Shown: positions 56,328-64,000 of the stretch, in pieces
Position numbering within the stretch: the stretch's first letter is position 1
Layout: each line of letters opens with the position of its first letter
Source: an uncultured Acetobacteraceae bacterium
GTDB lineage: Bacteria > Pseudomonadota > Alphaproteobacteria > Acetobacterales > Acetobacteraceae
DNA: 64,000 nucleotides
Direction: 5' to 3'
NCBI GenBank assembly: GCA_903924985.1
Contig: CAIYDT010000117.1
Span: forward strand, 1-64,000
The notes under the pieces: generated by a model
What the model was told of the DNA's origin: nothing
Database searches by the model: none
What the model saw: the letters and a program-made list of their open reading frames with translations, nothing else
Made by a program: the position numbers and the translations under genes

Positions 56328-57720
56328 CCAGAGCTTCGACCTGATCGTCCTCGGCGGCGGCCCCGGCGGCTACGTCGCCGCCATTCGAGCAGCGCAACTC
56401 GGCATGAAAACCGCGCTGGTGGAGCGCGAGCATCTCGGCGGCATTTGCCTGAACTGGGGCTGTATTCCTACCAAGGCGCTGCTGCGCACGTCGGAGATCA
56501 ATCATTTACTCCATCATCTGCCGGAGTTCGGATTCGCACCGGTCACGCCGCAATTCGATTTGGACAAGGTGGTGAAACGGTCGCGCGGAATCGCGAAGCA
56601 ACTGTCGCAGGGCGTGGCACACCTGTTGCGGAAGAATAAGGTCACCGTGTTCGACGGCGCCGGCGCGCTGGCCGGCAAGGGCACGCTGGCGGTGACGAAG
56701 GACGGCAAACCGGTCGCAACCCTGAAAGCTCCGCACATCATCCTGGCCACGGGGGCGCGCGCGCGGTCGCTGCCGGGGATCGAGGCGGATGGTCGTTTGA
56801 TCTGGTCCTACAAAGAAGCCATGGTCCCCACCGCGATGCCGAAATCGCTGCTGGTGATCGGCTCCGGCGCCATCGGCATCGAGTTCGCCAGCTTCTACCT
56901 GAACATGGGCGCCGCGGTCACGGTGGTGGAGGTCCTGGACCGCGTATTGCCGGTCGAGGACGCGGAAATATCGGGATTGGCCCATAAAGCGTTCGAGAAA
57001 CAGGGCATGAAAATCCTGACCAAGGCGTCGGTGAAGTCGGTGAAGAAGAATGCCGACAGCGTCGTGGTCAGCGTGGAAGCGGGCGGCAAGGTGCAGGAAA
57101 TCACCGTCGACCGCGTGATCTCCGCCGTCGGCATCGTTGGCAACACCGAAGGCCTGGGGCTGGAGGGAACCGGCGTGAAGGTCGACCGCACCCATGTGGT
57201 CATCGACGAATATTGCCGCACCGGGGAGCCCGGCGTTTACGCGATCGGGGATTTGGCGGGCCCGCCATGGCTGGCGCACAAGGCCAGCCATGAAGGCGTG
57301 ATGTGCGTCGAGAAGATCGCCGGGGTGAAGGGCGTGCACCCGATGGACCCGTTGAACATCCCGGGCTGCACCTATTGCCGACCGCAAGTAGCCTCGGTTG
57401 GGCTGACCGAGGCACGGGCCAAAGAAAGCGGGCGGGACATCCGCGTCGGCCGTTTCCCGTTCATCGGCAACGGCAAAGCGATCGCCATGGGCGAGCCAGA
57501 CGGCCTTGTGAAAACCATCTTCGACGCGCGGACGGGCGAACTGCTCGGCGCCCACATGATCGGCGCCGAGGTGACCGAGATGATCCAGGGCTACGTCATC
57601 GCCCGCACGCTGGAGACGACGGAAGCCGAACTGATGCACACGGTGTTCCCGCACCCGACGATCAGCGAGACAATGCATGAGTCGGTCCTTGACGCCTACA
57701 AGCGGGTTATCCACTTCTAG
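56320..57720 (+). CDS. lpdA: Dihydrolipoamide dehydrogenase (E3)
   Basis: GGICLNWGCIPTKALL redox-active motif; VIGSGAIGIEFASFYLNMGAAVTVVE; HPTISETMHE. Confidence 0.97.
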   Translation: MADQSFDLIVLGGGPGGYVAAIRAAQLGMKTALVEREHLGGICLNWGCIPTKALLRTSEINHLLHHLPEFGFAPVTPQFDLDKVVKRSRGIAKQLSQGVAHLLRKNKVTVFDGAGALAGKGTLAVTKDGKPVATLKAPHIILATGARARSLPGIEADGRLIWSYKEAMVPTAMPKSLLVIGSGAIGIEFASFYLNMGAAVTVVEVLDRVLPVEDAEISGLAHKAFEKQGMKILTKASVKSVKKNADSVVVSVEAGGKVQEITVDRVISAVGIVGNTEGLGLEGTGVKVDRTHVVIDEYCRTGEPGVYAIGDLAGPPWLAHKASHEGVMCVEKIAGVKGVHPMDPLNIPGCTYCRPQVASVGLTEARAKESGRDIRVGRFPFIGNGKAIAMGEPDGLVKTIFDARTGELLGAHMIGAEVTEMIQGYVIARTLETTEAELMHTVFPHPTISETMHESVLDAYKRVIHF

Positions 57721-57723
57721 GTC

Positions 57724-58662
57724 ATGACCATTACCCGAACCATCATCGACCACCGCCACCCGGAGAAGGCGCATCGCCCGGACAACCCGATCCAGCGGAA
57801 GCCCGCCTGGATCCGGGTCAAGGCGCCCAATCACCCGATCTACCGTGAAACCCGCGAACTGATGCGGACCAACGGGTTGGTGACGGTGTGCGAGGAAGCC
57901 GCCTGCCCCAACATCGGGGAATGCTGGTCGCAGCGGCACGCTACCATGATGATCATGGGGGATACGTGCACGCGGGCTTGCTCGTTCTGCAACGTGCGCA
58001 CGGGGATGCCTTTGGCGCTGGATGCGTCGGAACCCGCGCGTGTGGCAGTTGCGGTTGCGCGACTTGGGCTGCGGCATGTGGTGATTACGTCGGTGGATCG
58101 GGATGATCTGCCGGACGGAGGCGCCGAACACTTCGCGGCCGTGATACGGGCCATTCGTGGAGCGGCGCCGGGGACAACGATCGAGGTCCTGACACCAGAT
58201 TTTCTGCGCAAGACCGGCGGTGGCGACATCGTCGCGGATGCCCGGCCCGACGTGTTCAACCATAATCTGGAGACTGTGCCTCGGCTTTATCCCTCGATCC
58301 GGCCGGGGGCGCGATATTACCAGTCGTTGCGGCTGCTCGATAGCGTGAAGCAGCGCGCGCCGGGGATTTTTACCAAGTCGGGGTTGATGGTTGGGTTGGG
58401 CGAAAGCCGGAGCGAGGTGGCACAGGTGATGGACGATCTGAGGATCGCGGAGGTCGATTTTCTGACGATCGGACAATATCTGCAACCAACCGTGAAACAT
58501 GCCGCCGTCGCCGCGTTCGTCACACCCGAGGAATTCGAGGATTACGCCGCCATGGCGCGCGCCAAAGGGTTCTTGCTGGTCTCGGCGACACCGCTGACCC
58601 GCAGTTCCTACCACGCGGACACCGATTTCGCCGCGTTGGCAGCTGCCAGGAATCGCGCTTAA
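57724..58662 (+). CDS. lipA: Lipoyl synthase
   Basis: [13 protein letters not shown] and [10 protein letters not shown] Fe-S motifs. Confidence 0.97.
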   Translation: MTITRTIIDHRHPEKAHRPDNPIQRKPAWIRVKAPNHPIYRETRELMRTNGLVTVCEEAACPNIGECWSQRHATMMIMGDTCTRACSFCNVRTGMPLALDASEPARVAVAVARLGLRHVVITSVDRDDLPDGGAEHFAAVIRAIRGAAPGTTIEVLTPDFLRKTGGGDIVADARPDVFNHNLETVPRLYPSIRPGARYYQSLRLLDSVKQRAPGIFTKSGLMVGLGESRSEVAQVMDDLRIAEVDFLTIGQYLQPTVKHAAVAAFVTPEEFEDYAAMARAKGFLLVSATPLTRSSYHADTDFAALAAARNRA

Positions 58663-59102
58663 TGCCCACGCACGCGGAACGGCAGATCGTTCCCTACAGT
58701 CCGGAACAGCTCTTCGACCTCGTGGCGGATGTAGAGGCGTACCCGAAGTTCCTGCCATGGTGCGTCGGTGCTCGGGTGCGAACAAAAACCGAGCGGGAAT
58801 TGGTGGCGGATTTGACGATCGGGTTCGGACCGTTTCGGGAGTCGTTTACCAGCCGGGTGACGCTGGAGCGGCCACAGCGGGTGAAGGTCCGGTATGAAAA
58901 TGGCCCGTTCCGATATTTGAACAACCAGTGGGAGTTTCTGCCGCATCCCCGTGGGACGGAGCTGGATTTCTTCGTGGATTTCGAATTCAAAAGCCGGATT
59001 TTACAAGCGGCGATCGGGCTGGTTTTCAATGAGGCCGTGCGCCGGATGGTCGGGGCGTTTCATAAGCGGGCACGGGATGTTTATGGGGTGGGCAAAACGT
59101 GA
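58662..59102 (+). CDS. RatA/Coq10-like SRPBCC protein
   Basis: VPYSPEQLFDLVADVEAYPKFLPWCVGARV; 1-bp overlap with lipA. Confidence 0.92.
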   Translation: MPTHAERQIVPYSPEQLFDLVADVEAYPKFLPWCVGARVRTKTERELVADLTIGFGPFRESFTSRVTLERPQRVKVRYENGPFRYLNNQWEFLPHPRGTELDFFVDFEFKSRILQAAIGLVFNEAVRRMVGAFHKRARDVYGVGKT

Positions 59103-59110
59103 CTTTCGGT

Positions 59111-59764
59111 TTACAGGCAATGAACGCTGACCAAAGCGTCTTTAAGCCGCGCCTCAAAAGCAACAAATGATCGCGATACCCTGAGACTGTCCAGGGATTG
59201 ACGTTCCGCAATCGACGAATACAGGAACTGCAGGTCATTAAGCCGTCGCCGCCGTCGGCCCGTTACAATTTGGATTGCGTTCGTCAACACTCTTTTAGGA
59301 TCGGTGAGCCGCTCCGCGCCGTTGGCATCAATCGGCAAGCCAAGATTTTCAGCTGTAGCGCGGGAGCCTAGCGCCTTGGTAACGGCCATTGGATCGGCAA
59401 GCATCCAGGATTCCGTTTCGTGCCGCGGCGTTACCGTCACGCACCTGACCGGCTCCCACCCGCACCGCCGCTGCATGGCCTCACAATAAGCAGCCCCTCG
59501 CGACGGAAGCGATGCTTCAACGCTGCGACCACCCGAGTCAGCGTGGATGAAAACCATGAGAAATGCGTCACGTGCCCTACACGCCTCCTTAGCGACCTGA
59601 TCCACTGGCCCGCGGGAAAGTCTCACGGCGGGCATTTCAGGTATAGTGGCGGCCTGAGCATTATTTCGCAGCACGAGGTCAGTCATAACTCTCGGAATGA
59701 GAGCGTTGAAATAGTGCGCATCCGTCTCCCCCTCATATAGGGCTGCCCACCCAACATAAATCAT
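59111..59764 (-). CDS. DUF4276-like (Toprim-related) protein
   Basis: LYEGETDAHYFNALIPRVM, FLMVFIHADSGGRS, PRHETESWMLADPMAV; ATGA overlap with AAA ATPase. Confidence 0.75.
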   Translation of the reverse strand: MIYVGWAALYEGETDAHYFNALIPRVMTDLVLRNNAQAATIPEMPAVRLSRGPVDQVAKEACRARDAFLMVFIHADSGGRSVEASLPSRGAAYCEAMQRRCGWEPVRCVTVTPRHETESWMLADPMAVTKALGSRATAENLGLPIDANGAERLTDPKRVLTNAIQIVTGRRRRRLNDLQFLYSSIAERQSLDSLRVSRSFVAFEARLKDALVSVHCL

Positions 59765-61092
59765 GCCGCACCATGATTTTGGTGGAGGAGTTTTTCGATT
59801 TCGAATTTCGTCAGATGCTTTTCTGGGTCTATTATATCGCCAATTCGCTTTACACCCGTACGCATACGGGTTTTGATGGACTTCCGGTTTCGCAACGGCT
59901 CAACAACGATGACGTTATCCGCGGCGACGATCTCGGCATCGTTCAGGGATTCCATCACTTGGGGCGAATGGGTGTTAAGCAAAATTTGAAACGAGGGCTC
60001 CGTTGGATCCATCGATATGTAAGCGGAATTTCGCAAAATCTCCACAAGCATGCGAATCCGCCCTTCATGCACACCGTTCTCAGGTTCCTCGAAGCATAAA
60101 GTACCGCGGCGCCGTGGATCATTCAATACAGCGATCAGTGCCAGCAGACGAATGGTCCCGTCCGAAATGACCCTTGAGCTGAAGATTGACCCATCATGAA
60201 ATTCCAAGCTAAAGGAGTAGCGCTTCTGGGACGGTTCGTCCTGGATGATGATCCGGCGCACGCTGGGAATCAACGATGCCAGATCGGCCACAACGTCCGC
60301 CAATACGCCATCCGGCCGCAGATCGGTGGCGGTTTCCTGCCGTTGGTGCGCAAGTACCGCCGCCAGGTTCGACGCATCTGCGTTCATGAGCCGGTCCTCA
60401 AATCGGCCGTTCTCAGCCCGAGCCGCCGTTGGATTGATTTCCAGAAAGCGAATGTTGATCAGGACATCCCGCAGGGCATGAAGGTGGGGAAATTCAGACG
60501 TCGTCATGGTCGACAGTGTTGTACGGGACGCTTCCTTCAACGAAACGCGCCGAGGCGATCCATGCTTATTGTGTCCGTCCTGACGGATCAGAATACCCTC
60601 TCCGTCTGGGCTCTTCTCGATAAAGGAATTGCGACGGTTGGCATATTCGATTTTTATATCGTCGGAAAATTTACCATGATCGGCAATTTTCGCGATGGGG
60701 CGGCAAGTCTCCTCCCTGACGAAAATCCCGACTGGGGTACCGTCTTTGTTTTCAATGAGTGCCAGTGCCAACCTGTAGCGGACACGCTGCCCAGATATCT
60801 TGTACGTTGTTCCGAAATCATCGACGCCATGCGAGCCCAGGAGAACCTCGACCGCAAACGACATGCACTTCGACACTTCGCCACCACTTCGACGAAAAAG
60901 TTCCTCGGGTTCTCCACGGAGCCTTCGCGTAGCTGTCGGAATGTCATGTTGGGCTAAAAGCGACAGAAACCGCAACGCATCGAACAGGTTCGACTTACCG
61001 CTGGCATTGGGTCCGACAATCGCCGTGAACGGCTGAAGGTCGAGGCTGAATCCCTCGAACGTCTTAAACCCGTCGATCTCGATGCGTGTGAT
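59761..61092 (-). CDS. AAA_21-type ATPase (OLD/SMC-like)
   Basis: ITRIEIDGFKTFEGFSLDLQPFTAIVGPNASGKSNLFDALRFL Walker A; DGTIRLLALIAVLNDPRRRGTLCFEEPENGVHEGRI Walker B; LLNTHSPQVME. Confidence 0.92.
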   Translation of the reverse strand: MTRIEIDGFKTFEGFSLDLQPFTAIVGPNASGKSNLFDALRFLSLLAQHDIPTATRRLRGEPEELFRRSGGEVSKCMSFAVEVLLGSHGVDDFGTTYKISGQRVRYRLALALIENKDGTPVGIFVREETCRPIAKIADHGKFSDDIKIEYANRRNSFIEKSPDGEGILIRQDGHNKHGSPRRVSLKEASRTTLSTMTTSEFPHLHALRDVLINIRFLEINPTAARAENGRFEDRLMNADASNLAAVLAHQRQETATDLRPDGVLADVVADLASLIPSVRRIIIQDEPSQKRYSFSLEFHDGSIFSSRVISDGTIRLLALIAVLNDPRRRGTLCFEEPENGVHEGRIRMLVEILRNSAYISMDPTEPSFQILLNTHSPQVMESLNDAEIVAADNVIVVEPLRNRKSIKTRMRTGVKRIGDIIDPEKHLTKFEIEKLLHQNHGAA

Positions 61093-61141
61093 CATGTTCG
61101 CTCCGGTGAGGGACGGAGCATGCGCCCCGCCCCACACTCCA

Positions 61142-62194
61142 TCAACCCGTCTTGAACTGTCCCCCCGGCGTGGACTTTGAAATCGCCATCTCCTCCTCCG
61201 ACATATCCGCCGGAATATCGGCGAACAGCGGCGTGCTCAGGTACCGTTCCCCAGTATCGGGCAGCATGCACAGGATATTCGATCCTTTCGGGGCTTTCGC
61301 CGCCACCTGCAACGCGCCCGCGAACGTGGCGCCGGAGGTGATGCCTACGAAGATCCCCTCCTTCGCCGCCAGTTCCTTGCTGCACCGCAGCGCGTCCGGT
61401 CCGGCCACGCGCACGATCTCACTGATCAGACCGGACGTCACCGCGTCGCCGGTGATTTTCGGGATGAAATCCGGGCTCCAGCCCTGCATCGGGTGCGGTT
61501 TGAACGCCGGATGGGCATGCGCGGGCGTTCCGTCGGCGTTGCGCCCCTGCGGCGAACCGCTGGTCAGCATCGCCGCGTCTTCCGGCTCGCATACCACGAT
61601 CTTGGTCTTCGGCGATTCCACCGCCAGCACCCGCGACACGCCGCGCAAGGTGCCGCCGGTGCCGAAGCCCGTGACCCAGTAATCCAGCGTCGTGTCGGCG
61701 AAGTCGTCGATGATTTCCCGAGCGGTGGTGCGCGAGTGAATATCGGGGTTGGCGTCGTTCTCGAACTGGCGGGTCAGGAACCAGCCGTTGGCCTTCGACA
61801 GCTCCATCGCCTTGTTCACCATGCCCATGCCCCGCTCCGCCGCCGGGGTCAGCACCACCTGGGCGCCGAGGAAACGCATCAGCCGGCGGCGCTCGACGCT
61901 GAAGGTTTCGGCCATGGTGATGACGAGGGGGTAACCCTTCTGGGCGCAGACCATCGCCAGGCCGATGCCGGTGTTGCCGCTGGTGGCCTCGACCACGGTC
62001 ATGCCGGGCTTTAGCTCGCCGGATTTTTCCGCCGCCTCGATCACGCCCAAGGCCAGCCGGTCCTTGACAGAACCAAGCGGATTGAACGCCTCGATTTTAA
62101 CGAATAAATTTACGCCCTCCGGCGCCAATTTGCCAATTTTTACTACCGGCGTATTGCCAATGGTTTCGAGGATATTCGCGTAACGGCGTCCCAT
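61142..62194 (-). CDS. cysK: Cysteine synthase A
   Basis: NILETIGNTPVVKIGKL; GSVKDRLALGVIEAAE; EATSGNTGIGLAMV. Confidence 0.95.
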   Translation of the reverse strand: MGRRYANILETIGNTPVVKIGKLAPEGVNLFVKIEAFNPLGSVKDRLALGVIEAAEKSGELKPGMTVVEATSGNTGIGLAMVCAQKGYPLVITMAETFSVERRRLMRFLGAQVVLTPAAERGMGMVNKAMELSKANGWFLTRQFENDANPDIHSRTTAREIIDDFADTTLDYWVTGFGTGGTLRGVSRVLAVESPKTKIVVCEPEDAAMLTSGSPQGRNADGTPAHAHPAFKPHPMQGWSPDFIPKITGDAVTSGLISEIVRVAGPDALRCSKELAAKEGIFVGITSGATFAGALQVAAKAPKGSNILCMLPDTGERYLSTPLFADIPADMSEEEMAISKSTPGGQFKTG

Positions 62195-62277
62195 GGTCTG
62201 CCTCCCTGACTGATACGCCGCACTATACAGAATTCCATTCCACGCGGTAGCGTCCCCCTCATTTGGAGGGAACCGCC

Positions 62278-63375
62278 ATGTCCATCGCCGCCGCCGTCTT
62301 CCGCGAAGTGCACAAGCCCCTGACCATCGAGCAGGTGGACATCGACAAGCCCTGGGGGCGGGAGGTGCTGGTGCGCACCGCCGCGACCGGCGTCTGCCAC
62401 TCCGACCTGCACATCGTGGACGGGCTCGGCCGCTACGCCACCGACAAGCCGTTCGTTCTGGGGCACGAGGGTTCGGGGGTTGTGGAGGCCGTCGGCGCCG
62501 ATGTCACCACCGTGCGCGTCGGCGACCACGTGGTTGCCTGCCTGTCCGGCTTCTGCGGCACCTGCCCGCAATGCCTGAGCGGGCATCCCAACGTCTGTAC
62601 CGGCGGCCTCGTCACAAGGTCCGAAACCGCGACCCCGCGCCTGTCGCAGAACGGCGGCCTGTTCCGTCAGTTCGCCAACATCGCCAGCTACGCGGAAAAG
62701 ATGCTGCTGCACGAAAACTCCCTGGTGCGCATCGACCCAGACCTGCCGCTTGACCGCGCCGCCTTGGTGGGCTGCGGGGTGCTGACGGGGGTCGGTGCGG
62801 CACTCCGAACCTCCGGCATGCAGGCGGGCCAAACCGTCGCGGTCTTCGGGTGCGGCGGCGTCGGCCTGTCGATCATCCAGGGTGCCCGCATCGGCGGCGC
62901 TCGGCAGATCATCGCGGTGGACCAATTCGACTCCAAGCTGGACATGGCCAAGGCCGCCGGCGCCACCCACACCGTCAACTCCACGCAGGACGACGCTGTT
63001 AAAGCTGTGCGTGGCCTGACCAAGGGCCTTGGCGTGGATCACGCCTTTGAGGCCGTGGGGCTTTCCATCCTCTGCCGCCAGGCGATCGAGAGCCTCGCCG
63101 TGCGCGGCACCGCCACGATTGTCGGCGTGCTGCCGGCGGACGCCACCATCGAGTTCCCCTGGCTGGCGATCCGGCCGGAATGCAAGGTTCAGACCTCCCG
63201 CATGGGTTCCAACCAGTTCCGGGTGGATATCCCCAACTACCTGGAATTCTACCGCCAGGGCCGGCTGGACCTGGACTCCATGATCAGCCGCCGTGGCAGG
63301 CTGGGCGACATCAACGAAGCCTTCCGCGCGATGAAGGCCGGCGAGGTCGCTCGTTCGGTGCTGATGTTCGACTGA
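62278..63375 (+). CDS. Zinc-dependent alcohol dehydrogenase (class III-like)
   Basis: GVCHSDLHIVDG, LGHEGSGVVEAVG, CGTCPQCLSGHPNVC, VFGCGGVGLS. Confidence 0.93.
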   Translation: MSIAAAVFREVHKPLTIEQVDIDKPWGREVLVRTAATGVCHSDLHIVDGLGRYATDKPFVLGHEGSGVVEAVGADVTTVRVGDHVVACLSGFCGTCPQCLSGHPNVCTGGLVTRSETATPRLSQNGGLFRQFANIASYAEKMLLHENSLVRIDPDLPLDRAALVGCGVLTGVGAALRTSGMQAGQTVAVFGCGGVGLSIIQGARIGGARQIIAVDQFDSKLDMAKAAGATHTVNSTQDDAVKAVRGLTKGLGVDHAFEAVGLSILCRQAIESLAVRGTATIVGVLPADATIEFPWLAIRPECKVQTSRMGSNQFRVDIPNYLEFYRQGRLDLDSMISRRGRLGDINEAFRAMKAGEVARSVLMFD

Positions 63376-63725
63376 TGAACCTCTACAACATCTGGTGCGA
63401 CCTGAAGCCGGGCGTGGGCGATGTGGACTTCAGCCAGAAGGTCGCCGCCTACCTCGGACACCTGGAGGAGCAGGGTTTGATCGAAGGCTGGCGCCTGTCA
63501 CGCCGCAAACTGGGACTGGGGCCGTCGTCCCTGGGCGAGTTCCATATCGTGATAGAATGCAGCGATCTCGCACAACTCGACGCCGCGTTCGGGCAGGTGG
63601 CCAGCCGGCGGGACCCGGTGGAGGGCTACCATTTCGGGGTCAATTCCCTGGTGCAGAACGCCACGTTCGCCCTCTACCGCGACTTCCCCGACCCCGAACG
63701 GCATCAGGGGGAAGAGCGTTTCTGA
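63375..63725 (+). CDS. Hypothetical protein (DUF6614-like)
   Basis: MNLYNIWCDLKPGVGDVDFSQKVAAYLGHLEEQGLIEGWRLSRRKLGLGP; 1-bp overlap with ADH. Confidence 0.65.
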   Translation: MNLYNIWCDLKPGVGDVDFSQKVAAYLGHLEEQGLIEGWRLSRRKLGLGPSSLGEFHIVIECSDLAQLDAAFGQVASRRDPVEGYHFGVNSLVQNATFALYRDFPDPERHQGEERF

Positions 63726-64000
63726 GCCAACGCCCCGGCGACTCGCCGGATGACACCGTCCCAGTCCCCCGGCGTCTCCTGCCGGAACAGCCGCGCGGAC
63801 GAGTACCAAGGGCTATCCTCCCGCCCCAGCAACCAGCGCCAATCCGGCACATGCGCCAGCAGCACCCAAACAGGCGCCCCCAACGCGCCCGACAGATGCG
63901 CGACCGCGCTGTCTACAGCAATTACCAGATCGAGGGTCCCGATCAGCGCCGCGGTTTCCGCGAAATCGGTCAGCTGCGCGGAAAGATCGGGCAACCCCGC
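63704..64000 (-). CDS. C-terminal part of glycosyltransferase-9-like/TPR protein, runs off window
   Basis: DLVIAVDSAVAHLSGALGAPVWVLLAHVPDWRWLLGREDSPWYSSARLFRQ; no stop to the right edge. Confidence 0.75.
   Translation of the reverse strand, partial: AGLPDLSAQLTDFAETAALIGTLDLVIAVDSAVAHLSGALGAPVWVLLAHVPDWRWLLGREDSPWYSSARLFRQETPGDWDGVIRRVAGALAQKRSSP

Noticed and set aside
56506-58785. 759-aa ORF on the minus strand
   Set aside because: Exactly antisense to lpdA and lipA, with low-complexity His/Arg/Asp-rich composition typical of high-GC shadow ORFs.
1-64000. CRISPR array, rRNA or tRNA genes
   Set aside because: No regularly spaced repeats and no rRNA-like stretches recognised; tRNAs not seen by eye, but a tRNAscan run would be needed to exclude them.

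Overview
GC-rich chromosomal window, most like an alphaproteobacterium of the Acetobacteraceae/Rhodospirillales type (inference from gene content). Core blocks: partial hopanoid cluster (hpnE-shc-hpnG), an ABC importer with two tandem substrate-binding proteins, a gentisate-type aromatic cluster, phnCDEE-type importer, minCDE, tpiA/ppiD/trpE, and a pyruvate dehydrogenase operon (pdhA-pdhB-pdhC-GNAT-lpd-lipA-ratA). Accessory modules lie between these blocks: (i) a sacsin-like HATPase gene with an apparent frameshift, next to YefM/YoeB; (ii) a translationally coupled TIGR04255-type three-gene cassette (34538-36256); (iii) a peptidoglycan-binding + BPSL0067/NlpC-like amidase gene followed 1 bp later by an exported STY0301-like protein, which looks like an effector/immunity pair (38616-40059); (iv) two divergent WcbI-like genes, one fused to TPRs; (v) a coupled AAA_21 ATPase + DUF4276 (Toprim-like) pair between ratA and cysK, resembling two-gene anti-phage systems such as PARIS or AbiL. 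The window also has decayed PIN and MgtC remnants and several REP-like palindromes, two of which run into coding sequence. No rRNA, tRNA, CRISPR array or intact transposase was recognised. All family names come from reading motifs; no database search was run.
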